Shown piece by piece: positions 11,173 to 22,479 of a stretch of DNA of 64,000 nt. Source of the DNA: Coriaria nepalensis (Eukaryota > Streptophyta > Magnoliopsida > Cucurbitales > Coriariaceae); assembly GCA_027186245.1 (NCBI GenBank), contig CP114485.1:9390001-9454000 (forward strand). Reading direction: 5' to 3'. Position 1 is the first letter of the stretch; the number at the start of each line of letters is the position of its first letter. The notes under the pieces are model-generated. The model did not search any database and was not told where the DNA came from. It was given only the letters and a program-made list of their open reading frames with translations. The translations under genes were made by a program, and so were the position numbers.

Positions 11173-12280
11173 CACGCCCCCCCCCCCAAAAAAAACTTAG
11201 TGGCTCGACATTTTTTTGCCCACTTATTAACTGTTAGTTTAACCTAATTACTGCTGTAAACCTGAACTATATATTTTAGAAGAGAGGTTTAGTAGATGAT
11301 TAGTTGGGTTTTCCTTGATGATTGCATCAAATGATAGATTGAAAAAAACAAGAAGTGAAGAGAGATTGGCGAGCTTCTTGTAATTAACCTGAATTTGTTT
11401 CTAGCGGACAGTCTTCATTCATTGCTATCGTTTTGGTCTTTTTTGAGTGCATGAATGATGTTCCTTGAAGATTTGAGGTATGGTAAACTCTTATTTTCTT
11501 TTTAGTTCTTGGTTTGAACAATCTAATGACGTTCATTCTTGGGGTTGCATGATTAGAGCCTCGGAGTTACGGTGTTTGTGTTTGTTTTGTGGAATTATGA
11601 TCACGGTAATTGTATTGGTATCACACCTTAGTCATACTTTTGAAATTGTCAATTTGATAAAGCGTGTTACAGGCATCATTTTTGTAGTGTTTGTTATGTT
11701 AACTGTGTGCATGAGTAGTGATAGTAGTGAGTGGTGGAGAGGTTATAAGATGGTGACTCTGAGAGGAGTGTGGAGTGTGGATGTGATGAAAGGTTGAGGA
11801 GATGGGGTAAAGGCCAAAGTGATGATAATGTACGTCGAGGTAATGAGACGGTGGTGTGGCAGTGGTAGGGGAATTATGTGACCTATCGGAAAAGTATTTG
11901 TTACTTTGGATGTATACCATCTCTATGAGAGAGTCGAAATAGGGTCTACCACATCTGTTTTGGTATCTCCTCTCCCATAGATGATATACATCCGCTGTAA
12001 ATTGTAATCGACTGTTGTGCTGATATTTAAGCAACAAGTTTTTGTACTACAATATAATATATTTTATTTTTAAAAAATTGGGGCTCAAACTTTATTTAAA
12101 ATAAAGTGAAAATTATGATAAGCTTTCAAAATTTAAGCATAAATTATAATAAATATCTATTATATTTAGAAATTATAATGAATACGCTATCAGACTGTTT
12201 GTTCGATCTCTATACAAAATACTAAGTCTGCAAAGGAAATCTAGAATACGTTAGAGAATACATACAAAGCAGAAGAAAGT
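11173..12280. other. Intergenic: TRAUCO 3' UTR and spacer
   Basis: The TRAUCO 3' UTR occupies the start, with a C9/A8 homopolymer patch at about 11178-11196. The rest is ordinary AT-rich DNA. Open frames on both strands at 11480-12037 overlap each other and show no family resemblance. Confidence 0.55.
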
Positions 12281-12289
12281 ATTAAGAAA

Positions 12290-14900
12290 TTCTTAATATC
12301 TGAGTATTTTAACTTTAAAATGTTTGATGGAAAATCTCTTCCGGATCCGATTCATGATTTACAAGTTATTGTCAATAAACTTATTGCTGTAAAAGTCATA
12401 CTTCCTGAAATTTTTCAAGTTCGTGCTATAATTGATAAGTTGTCATCTAGTTGAAAAAGTTACAGAAAGAAAATTCTTCACAATAACGAAGATTACTCTT
12501 TGGAAGAAGTTATAAAACATCTACGTATTGAGGAAAAATCTCGGACTAGAGACTAGAAAGCGGAGAAGCCAATATTAGTACCTCAAAGGCCAATGCTGTA
12601 GAAAGGCCTAACCATTTCAAGGGCAAAAATCAGAAAACAAATTTTCTTGGTCCGAAGAAAGATCAAGGAAAATTCAAAACTGACAAGAAAAATGGTGTTT
12701 GTTTTATTTGTAGCAAATCTAGGCATTTTGCTCGTGATTGCATATTCAGAAAGAAACAAAACGAGAATAACAAAGTGTATGTCATACAGGAGAAGATCAT
12801 CACTATTGTGAGGGAGATCAATGATGTTCGAAGAAAGGTTCAATGATGGTGGTGTAGATAAATGATGAGATAGATTTAATTATATCTAACTACACTTGGG
12901 AAATAGTTTGACTTACCACTCAGTTCAAAACCAATAGGGTGTAAGTGGGTATTTAAGAGAAAATATCATACCGATGACACTTTGCAAACTTTTAAGGCTA
13001 GATTAGTAGCCAAAAGTTTTAGACAAAAGGAATATATCGATTATTTCGACACATATATACCTGTTGCTAAAATAACTTCTATTCAAATCTTGTTTGCCTT
13101 AGTTTCAATCTATAAACTTTATATTCATCAAATGAATATTAAAATTACATTCTTAAATGACGATCTCAATGAGGAGATCTATATGGAACAACCATAAAGT
13201 TTTGTTCTATTAGGAAATAAACATAAAGTGTGCAAACTAGTTAAATCGTTATATAGTTTGAAGCAAGCACCAAAACAATGATATGAAAATTTTGACATTG
13301 TCATTTTTTCAAATGACTTTAAACATAACAATACTGATAAATGCCTATACTCAAAAGTTTGTGATGGGTATATCATAATTGTTTGTCTTTATGTCGATAA
13401 CATGTTAATCTTGAATGATGACATAAAAGGTATAATAGAAACGAAGAGGTTTCTGTCCTCCACGTTCAAGATGAAAGATCTTGGACAAGTGGATACCATT
13501 ATAGGTATCAAGGTGAATAAAAAATATGGTGGGTATACATTAAGTCAATCTCATTACATTGAAAAAGTATTTAATAAGTTTAGTCATTTAAAAATCAAGG
13601 AGGCAAGCACTCCATTTGATTCAAGTATAAAACTTGTTGAGAATAAGGGAAGAGCAGTGACTCAACTTGAATATGCAAGTGCTATAAGAAGTTTCGTGTA
13701 TGCTGCACAGTGCACAAGAGTTGAGCATTGGAAGGCAATTATTAAAGTTCTTAATTATCTTAAGAGAATAAAAAAACTATGTCTTTACTATTCAAAGTTC
13801 CTAGCTATACTCAAGGGATATACAGATGCAAAATGAATATCAAGTGTAGGAGATAACAAATCTACTACAGGTTGGGTATTCACACTTGGAGGTGGTGCTA
13901 TTTCTTGGGGTTCCAAGAAACAAACATGCATTACTTACTCAACCATGGAGTCTGCGTTTATTGTTTTAGCAGCAATTGGGAAAGAGGCTGAGTGGCTAAG
14001 AGATCTTCTTTTAGATATTCCATTTACTTTAAAACAAGTATCTACTATATCTATACATTGTGATAGTCAAGCCACTTTATCATGAGTATACAACGGAGTG
14101 TATAATGGGAAGTCAAAACATATTAGTTTTAGATATGATTATGAAAGACAATTAATTCAAAGTGAAATTATTGCCATCACAAAATGTGAGATCAAGTGAA
14201 AACTTAACATATCCTTTTACTAAACTTCTTTAAAGAGAATTGGTAAAGTCTACATCCAGAGGGATAGGGCTGAAACTCTTGAGATACGAGATTCACCAAT
14301 GATAGCAACCCAACTTAACACTAGGAAATTACTCGTATTAAGTTCAAAGGGTAAAAACAAGTCATTGATAAGTGGATAGTATTGCAGCACTAAACCGATG
14401 GAGCCCTATCTGAGATATATAGCACTTGTTGTTACGGTCGAGAGTTGAGTTTGTCAAACTCTTAATGAAGTTCAGTCTACGAGTGACAAATATCTTAAAT
14501 GTAACAAAAATATGAAAGAACTTCACCTATATGACAAGTATTTGTAGGTAAAGTTGGCACCTGTTCGTCAGTTACATTCTTTGAAAAACAGTTAAATCAT
14601 TTTAATTAAACGGTTGATAGTTAAAGCAGTTAGTTACCGTTGGAATTTGAATTTTGGGAATTCAAATATGTGACCGTTAAAACTTTTAACTATTTTGCCA
14701 AGGTATGTAACTGTTCATAAAACAATATATTGTTTCACAAACATATGTCAACTTTACCTACAAATATGAGAAATCTGTAGAGAATACATACACTTTTTTC
14801 TACCTGTTTTCTCATTTTCAGAAATCGAATACATACTCATATTCGATAACAAAGTTTCATTATTACTTATGAGATTTTATAAAGGCTTGTTATATCCTAA
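12290..14900 (+). mobile_element. Decayed Ty1/copia retrotransposon, internally deleted
   Basis: In order on the + strand: a gag segment (NFKMFDGKSLPDPIHDLQ, about 12310); a CCHC zinc knuckle (CFICSKSRHFARDC, about 12700); then directly the reverse transcriptase start (GCKWVFKRKYHTDDTLQTFK, about 12940) with CLYVDNMLIL (about 13385) in place of the usual YVDD-type box. The RNase H region follows ([20 protein letters not shown], about 13860), then a degenerate FTK and RGIGLK end near 14280. Protease and integrase are missing between about 12845 and 12920. In-frame stops occur near 12452, 12556, 13195, 13279, 13834 and 14084, so it is dead. An LTR-like tail follows at 14540-14800. No matching 5' LTR was seen. 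Confidence 0.88.
14540..14800 (+). repeat. LTR-type repeat, related to an inverted copy at 52480-52690
   Basis: This stretch lies just past the copia coding remains. It shares an ordered series of words with the reverse complement of 52480-52690: AGTTAGTTAC, GAATTCAAATAT, TGACCGTTAAA, ATTGTTTCAC or CTGTTTCAC, and an AAATAxGAGAAA end. It is therefore most likely the 3' LTR of the 12.3-14.5 kb element. Confidence 0.7.
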
Positions 14901-15225
14901 AACTATTTTTACAGTAACTTACAAGCAATCTGAAATGGTAAAAATATTATTTTTTGAAAAACATATCCATTACATATTTCAAGTCTCGATCCCAAAATTA
15001 CCAACATATAGTTATGGTAAGATTTTAATGTATATGAAAGTATCATTTGAGAAGGTTAAACAATGATTTTTTTTTTTTTTTTAAATAGCATTCAAGTGCC
15101 TTAAAAATATTGTTTCAATGCTAATAATTTCATATCCCATCCTATAGATCATTTATGCTAGCTCGTTTCCATAAGAGAAATTTCCTAATCCCACTACCTA
15201 GTTTTTGCCAAACAATTTCAACGAG

Positions 15226-15385
15226 TCGAATATGGATTTTGGTACCCCAAGAACATCCGACTCATAACCAATATGTCATATATTCCATGCAGAATTGGAT
15301 ATCTCAGCTAGTCGGATACAGATTCTAGTACTCGAGAACATCCGACTCATAACCAATACATCGTATATTCCGTGTAAAATAGGTA
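15226..15385. repeat. Tandem duplication, 85-bp period
   Basis: The word GAACATCCGACTCATAACCA occurs at 15251 and 15336. Similar sequence flanks each copy (a TCGxATAxxGATTxTxGTACxC lead and a TATATTCCxTG tail), giving two diverged copies of an 85-bp unit. The surrounding 14900-16024 is AT-rich intergenic DNA with no supported gene. Its last 100 bases are probably the 3' UTR of the ABCG gene. Confidence 0.75.
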
Positions 15386-16024
15386 GATATTCGCCCGAGT
15401 CTAATTTAGTTTGTTTGGTCGAATGTCCATATTCGACCCCGTTGCACATCCTTATGTATGCTTATATAAAAAAGTGAGTCTAAACTACGACGGTGTTATA
15501 AATAGTAAATAATAAGTAATCACTTGACCCAACCAAATTAATGATAATACTAACAATGATAATCTTAATTAGTAAAAATAATATACATACCATATGAAAA
15601 CAACAACACAAACAATTTCCAATAATGTTAAAACTTGGGGATTCATTTGCTAAGTTTAGCGAGTGAGTTATTTACTTAATTAGGAGTCGTTAAATCTTAT
15701 TTTAAAATAAATCTAATGATTATTAATAAAGTGTAATTTGATTTGGGTTTTTAAGATATTCAAATTTATAAAATAAATATTATATTATGCATCATAATTA
15801 TTAAATCTATTTTAAAATAAACTTATCTTTTACTAATTAAGTTGATATTCCTTTCTCCTATACCCTATTATATAGAAGTCTCTCTCCAATAAACATATGA
15901 TGCATTTTTTTCATATATGTTTCTTTCCTTTCCTGTAAGCATCAGAAACTAATTACAACCAACTCAGTTATTACAATAAAAATAACCAAAGATCAAAGCT
16001 TGATATAAGAAGGAAATGGATATT

Positions 16025-19000
16025 CTAGTTTAGTGGAGAATCAAGACCCTCTTGGGAAGAAAGTGAGAAGAGAAGGTTGTGCCTCTTTGAAGTAACAGAC
16101 GGTATTTTCCGGAAAGAAGGCCTCTTCTCAAGATGTTGTAGCGTTTTCTTCGCGAAAAGTGTCCTAAACAATGGTGAAGCTCTCTCTTGCAACTTCAACA
16201 CGATGAAAAAGAGAAGCCGGTATAATATCACAAGCATCATAATCGCAGCTAGGTCCCACCACTTTGAATGATCGATCGGTATCCCATACATCTTGGTGAT
16301 GACATACTCGCCGCTCAGCTTTTGATCTCCCGGTATCAGCGGATCGAATTCGAGCCCGATCAAGTCATTCTTGTAAGCACCCTACAATTACAAAATGGAT
16401 TATATGAGCAAAAATATCTAACAATGATACAAATGAGGCGTTTGGTTTGCAGTTTGAAATGCCCAATTAATTTGGGCGGAGACAAAAAGAAATCGTTTAG
16501 AACAGACAAAAAGTTGAAGACTATTTACTTATTTACAAATTTCATTAGTATATTTAAAAATCTAGTATATACGGGCCACACATAGTTAGTCAGCTTCCGT
16601 TGCTCATAAAAAATGAAAATTCGTTTTAACTCTCAAAAAATGAATGCAAGTTTTATTGGAAAAATGACCCTTTTAAGTACCTGCAAAGCCCAGGAACCGT
16701 AGCTGAGATATGAAATCGGGTAACGCCAAAACGGCTTGGGCAGATCGGGCAGCAGCCGAAAGAAACCGGAGGTCATCATCATTATGCCCTACATAAACAA
16801 CAACAGTTATAAACAAGAGAATTTGGAAGTGCTTATGAGAAAACTGCTTAAATGTTGATAATTAGCAGCTGAAAAGTGCTTACAATGATTCCAGCGCCGG
16901 TTATGATTCCCATGAGGAAATTGGGAACTAATGAAGCAACAACCATCATAAGGCCTTCTATGACGGAAATAGATCCAAAGATATTCAAGCAAAAATATAT
17001 ATATCGAGAAAACTCGGGCCGATACTTCACCATGTAAAAAGTGATAGTTCCAGTGGCAAATGATATCAGAATCAAGAATGGGAATGAAGAAAAAAAGTTC
17101 GATAAGATGAAAACCGTAACTCCATAGTACCCATTTAGCCGTTCCCGGTAAAACATCTGTCAATAAGAAGCCAAACTATCAACAAACTAAATATAATTTG
17201 AATAGCAGAACTGACATCATAGGTATAATAGTCATCTTCAATCTCGACATTCTTACTCTAGAACCAATGGGAAGATGACACATAGGAAAAAGAAGCACTC
17301 AGAAGTAGATCGGTTACCTTCATTTCTTCGATGAAGGATGGAAACCCTCCAATGGTCATAAAAGTCATGAACCCAGTTATAAATCCACCACAAGCTCCTC
17401 GAGCCAAGATTGCAGAGTAGCTGGTCCCAACATCGAAATAGATTGTTCCGACACAAAACGAAACAACTATGTATATTATAATCCTTAGCCAAAAGTATCC
17501 GACATCCCTTGACATGTTCACAAATGATCTTCGGGTCAATGTCCAGAGTTGACGCCCCCAACTCGCTTCACATATGTTGCTTGTTTCAATATCAAGCCCT
17601 TCCAGCTGTTACAACAAAAATCATATGTTATTACAATTAACAAAATATGCATATGTATAAAATCACTTACGATATGCTAATATAGTTTGATTTGGAATTT
17701 ATGTTTTGCTTACGGTTGCTGATATTTCTCTTATAAGAGCCTTGGCCTTATTTGCATACTTAGAGCACCTGTACTTTTCGACTAGAGTGGCCTTGATTTC
17801 TGCTGTTGCCTTGTTCGAAAAAGGGTCTGATGGTTTAGGGATATCCTGTAATGAGGTAGTTAATTAATCAGAATTAGGCTGCTAGCTATATATATATATA
17901 TATATATATATACATTAATTAATTTATTATCGTATGTATATAACTCTGTTAAAACTTGTATGATAAATTAATAATGCATACTCGTATTCTTTGGGAGCCT
18001 TTAAGAGCAGCTGTTACACGATCAAAGTCGGAGTTTATGCAGCGTAAGAAGTGATCTGATGGATTTCTTCTAGTCGGACACGGAAAACCTGCTTCAGCAA
18101 AGAACTGTACACACCGACACAAAACATGAAGGGCCAAATTTGGGAAGTACAAATTGTGATCATCTAACTATCTATCTATATATATGTATCCCTTACTTCA
18201 TACCTGTAAGGCCAGCTTGGCTTCACCAAAATAAACAGCCTCACCACCAGAAAGCAAGAATAGATCATCAAAAAGAGCAAATACTTCACTACTAGGCTGA
18301 TGAATGGAAGAAATAACAGTTCTTCCATCCCGAGCAACATTTCTAAGGGTTTGAATAACAAAGAAAGCCGAGGCACTGTCAAGTCCACTCGTCGGTTCAT
18401 CAAGGAACAACAACCTTGGCCTAGTGAGGATTTCAACCGCAATGCTCAACCTCTTCTTTTCCCCGCCACTTATTCCTCTCATATGCCAATTCCCTACCAA
18501 TGTATCGGCGCAATCTTGAAGACCCATCTCCAATAATGTAGCATCAACAATGTTGTTGATCTCTTCTTTGCTCACTCTATTCGGTAGCCTCAGTTGAGCT
18601 GAGTAACTTATCGTTTCTCTTACGGTTAGAGTTCCTAGTAGTACATCCTCTTGTGTCACATATGCCTACAACAAACAACAATTAGTTTCGAGTTCAAATC
18701 AATTTGCTTGTATAAAACAACAAACTAAATAGGATTTCTTTCATCCCAATCGATCAACAACAATTTTAACTTGAACAATTGTTTTTGTTATTCATATACT
18801 ATTATTGAAAATATTAATGACTTGTTAAATAATATTGCTTGAAATTAGGATAGCATAAAGGATGAAAAGAGTGCTTACAACAGCACCATATTCTAGCCTT
18901 CTCTTCTTCCCATTGAGAAGAATGTTTCCAGTCATGACCACATTTTGTGAGAGTCTACCTGCAACGACATTAACCGAACTTTTTATAATAATATAGTCGT

Positions 19001-19496
19001 ACAATGTTAAGTATCCATTAATTTCACAAAAACCAATATTCTATTTAATTGATTTTTATTTTTATTTTTTCCTTTGAGAGAAAGACATGATTAATATATT
19101 TATAAGAAATTAAGACCTCCAAATAAGAAAATTAAAATGGGGTTTGGGAAATTCAAATAACAAATAGATACATAATACTTGATTAAGTAGTTAAATAATC
19201 AAGTAGTTAATTAAGGAAAATAATACAAGTATATGCTAACCCCATTTTGTAATTAAGAAAAATAAGATGTGGTAATATGTATGCAGGCTAAGATGTAGTG
19301 CTAATTAATGGTCCCTTTTAGGAGTCTTAATCCGTGACCGAACAATTAATTGAGTTAGCTTTATGTCTTTTTCAATTTGCAACTTATTAGTTTAGTTAAC
19401 TGTAAAAACATGGATGCAATTATAACTTCATAATTATGCTTGCTTGTAGGAAAAAGTTGGTAAACTAAGTAGTTTTCTTTTCTTTTTTTTTTCTTA

Positions 19497-19538
<42 letters not shown>

Positions 19539-19666
19539 TGATATTTGGGCCAATAAATGATGAATTAAACAACATTAGCATCTAATTAATGTACGAGTTA
19601 TTGATTGCTATAAGTATTTGTTATTCATCTCACCCATCTGTCTATATATATATATATTTATTTATT

Positions 19667-19699
<33 letters not shown>

Positions 19700-20462
19700 T
19701 TAATATGGACCGACCAACATGCATTGATTTTTCTCTAAATTAATTATTTTCAACCACCAAAGCCTCTCCTACATCGCACAAATCGTTTCTTCTTATTGGA
19801 GGATGGGGTCTCAAGATTTAATCTTAAATACATCAACTCCCTTAGGTCAAATGTAATTAAATTAAATTAATTAATTAATTAAGAAGAAAGAAAAAAAAAG
19901 GCTTGCATTTAACTATCGATACTACTAATCTATGTTCAATCTAGCTAGAAATAGCTTTTTTTCGTATCCTAACTGGATTATGTTATATATTAGTAATTCA
20001 AATCTGCACCCAAGAAAGGTATTGGGTGTAGGTTTGAATTACCATATTTATATATATATATGACCGTTTGAATCATGTTGGATCGTGTCAACCCCATTAT
20101 AGATGAAGATGATCAGATGAAGTTGGCTTAATTAAGAAACGAATTATAGAACCTGCGAGAGCATCAAGAAGAGTGGATTTGCCAGAACCAGAAGGACCCA
20201 TTATTGCCACGATCCTACCAGGTTCAGCATATCCTCTTAGCCCATTAAGAAGCCTCTTTGTTGGCCCATTGCCGAAGTTCGGCAGCACCACCGTCAGATC
20301 CTCCCACACTAACAAAGTCCCTCTTTCACCGCCAATGTTCAACGACACCGCCGCCGCCCTCTCTTCCCCGTAGCCACCACCACATCCACCAGCATAGCCT
20401 CCGCCCCCGCCAACGCCATTATGGCTACCGCTTCCGTTAGCAGAAGCCACCTCTATCTCCAT
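16025..20462 (-). CDS. ABCG half-size transporter (ABCG12/13/15-like clade)
   Basis: Half-size ABCG proteins of this clade export cuticular lipids across the plasma membrane as dimers. The substrate here is inferred from the family only. Nine coding exons (- strand): 20153-20462, 18879-18958, 18204-18665, 17982-18104, 17714-17845, 17318-17605, 16884-17156, 16681-16788 and 16025-16381, giving 2133 nt and 710 residues in frame. A glycine-rich leader (14-32) precedes the ATPase domain: Walker A GPSGSGKS (89-96), signature ISGGEKKR (195-202), Walker B LLFLDEP (215-221) and an [11 protein letters not shown] switch region. About six membrane spans follow, starting in exon 6 ([14 protein letters not shown]...) and including [17 protein letters not shown]. 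The C-terminus [12 protein letters not shown] is typical of this clade. Key motifs are intact. Confidence 0.93.
17886..17912. repeat. (TA)n microsatellite in ABCG intron 4
   Basis: About thirteen TA units lie between coding exons 5 and 4 of the ABCG gene. Confidence 0.9.
19497..19700. repeat. (ATA)n, (TA)n, (TTTA)n and (TTA)n microsatellites in ABCG intron 1
   Basis: A run of about fourteen ATA units occupies 19497-19538. A compound TA, TTTA and TTA array occupies about 19642-19700. Both lie in the 1.2-kb first intron, which separates the Walker A exon from the rest of the ATPase domain. Confidence 0.9.
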
Positions 20463-21589
20463 TGATCCTCACAAGTTTTTTTTTTTTTGGCTAATTTGTT
20501 GATAATTTTATAAGAAAATGAGAGAAAAGAAAAGACAAAAAGAAAGAGGAAAAGGGAATTTTATATAATAGTTATTAACATTATATGTGCATGTAAATAG
20601 TAGCAATTAGTATGTGATTGAATGAGCAGGCTGCAACAAACAACTAACAATCAATGATACTGCAATTAATTATGAAGAGAGAGTGAGAGAGACAGAGAGA
20701 GGAGCTATTGACATGTGTTTTGAGAAACAGACGAGGATTGTTTAATTAACGAGAGAGGTTGGGTGGTAAGTGTAGGAATTCAATGGGGGGTGGTTTTGTA
20801 ATTTTCGGACACAATTTTTTCATTAAAAAAAAAAAAAAAAAAAAAAAAGGTTGTCTTCTTCTCTACAAATATAAATTGTGTATATCCATCCAAGATTGGT
20901 CAAATATGATGCTATCATGGAAATATTGTGATGGGTAAGAAAGTGAAAGTATAATTTTCTCTTTCTTTTTTCTTCATGCATATAGTTAGAGCGGAGCTGG
21001 ATGGGGTTGTTAGTTTCATACTTCTTTCGCTGTGTTTGAAAATTTGACTCATGAGTTTGAGTAGAGAGAGAGAGAGCGAGTGGGAGTTCAGCAGTTTAGA
21101 AGGCTCCACTTTTTGTCTTAACTCTTAAAAGTTAAAACCAAATAAATTAATCTGACGCATCATGGGATGAGAATCGACTCCCGCCCCGCCCCGCCCCGCC
21201 CCGCCCATATTGAATTCGAGAGGGCTGAAGTAAGAATACAAATGATTTTTTGTTAATTCCATGCTTATTATTTATAGCAGGTTTTACTTTTATTTATAAT
21301 GAAAATTAATAATGATTACTAGTACATTTTATCATATACATTTTTACTGTAATGAGAAGTCCAAAATAATGACAAATTTTACCGGGAGTCTAAATGAATT
21401 AAATTTAAAAACTTATCATGAATAATGCATTGTTATGAATCAAAAAAATAATATAATATAATATATGAATAATTAAATTATTTAAAATAGAACATGCATA
21501 ATATATATATAAATGTTTGGATGAAACCAAAATAATAAAATTCTTCCTATGATTAGATTAAGTTAAAATTAGTCCGGAAATTATTTTAT
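20463..21589. other. Upstream region of the ABCG gene
   Basis: The ABCG 5' leader and promoter region read on the - strand. A T10 stretch follows the start codon position at about 20476-20487, GA-rich DNA lies at 20676-20705, and an A24 tract at 20825-20848. No coding gene is supported. Confidence 0.5.
21181..21206 (-). repeat. (CCCCG)5 array; G-rich on the - strand
   Basis: Five CCGCC/CCCCG-type pentamers run in tandem in otherwise AT-rich DNA, about 720 bases upstream of the ABCG start codon. Read on the ABCG coding strand this is (GGGGC)n, a sequence able to form a G-quadruplex. Confidence 0.85.
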
Positions 21590-21800
21590 TATTTGTCTTT
21601 CAAACATTATAATATATATGACTTGCATTAATTATAAGTTGGCTACGGATACGTAAGACTTGTAATTGGTGTAAATATATGTATTTATTATCTTAATATA
21701 TGATGTGTGACTATACTTTCCAAAAACAAAAAACGAAGTGAGTGAATAATGTTATCATTCTAGATGTGGACATGAGATTATGTTTGGGTTAATACATAAC
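21590..21800 (+). repeat. LTR fragment related to 56510-56720
   Basis: Starting at TTTCAAACATTATAATATAT, this stretch follows 56513 onward in the same orientation. Shared words in order include ATATAAGTTGG/ATTATAAGTTGG, GACACGTGGGACTT versus GATACGTAAGACTT, GTGTAAAT/GTGTAATTATG, ATCTTA, TGATGTGTGACT/AGATGTATGACT, and TATCATTxTAG. The second copy lies in the probable 5' LTR of another copia element. This is therefore a solo or truncated LTR piece of that family. Confidence 0.65.
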
Positions 21801-21989
21801 GTTTTCCACTAATCGCCCTATCATTAAGTATGAAAATAAACCTTGCAACTGATTTGTTATCATCAATATTTGACCGAAAAAGGAAGTCTATGAATCCCTT
21901 AATTATCAAGTCTGATCCTTCATAAATAAAAAACAATTTCTTTAGTTATTCTCAAGTATTTAAGAATGTTCTTGACACTATTCTAATGC

Positions 21990-22470
21990 TTTTTGTCCCA
22001 ACTTGCCCTGAAATCTACTTGTATAACACTTAGAGCATATGCAACATTTGATCTTGTGCATAACATAATATACATGACGAAGCCTATTGTTGAAGCTTAA
22101 GAAACTTCATTCATCTCATCTCTCTCCAATTGAGTCTTGGAGATATTCTTAGAGAGAGAGATTCCATGGCTCATTAGTAGGAATCATCTCTTAGAATCTT
22201 CCATGCTAAACTGTTTTAGTAATTTGTCTATGTACATTGACTAGGGCAAGCCATTCAACCTCTTAAATTTATCTCTATAGATCTTAATTCTAAGAATATA
22301 GGCTACTTTTCCTAGATTTTTCATGAGGAAATTCTTTGATAGTCATAACTTGATAGACTGTAGTATTCCTACATCATTCCTAATGAGTACTATGTCATCT
22401 ACATATAGAATGATAAAAACAATAGAACTCCCACTAGCTTTCTTAAACACGCGTAGATCATCTTAATTCT
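21990..22470 (-). mobile_element. Copia reverse transcriptase remnant
   Basis: On the - strand, LYVDDIVLIRNDVG (about 22360-22405) is the catalytic YVDD box. It is followed towards lower coordinates by NFLMKNLGKVAYIL and further degenerate RT text with several stops. The piece is truncated on both sides. Confidence 0.8.
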
Positions 22471-22479
22471 TAATGAAGT

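Noticed and set aside
11480..12037. Overlapping open frames on both strands
   Set aside because: Neither has motif support or a splice context, and the two overlap in opposite directions.
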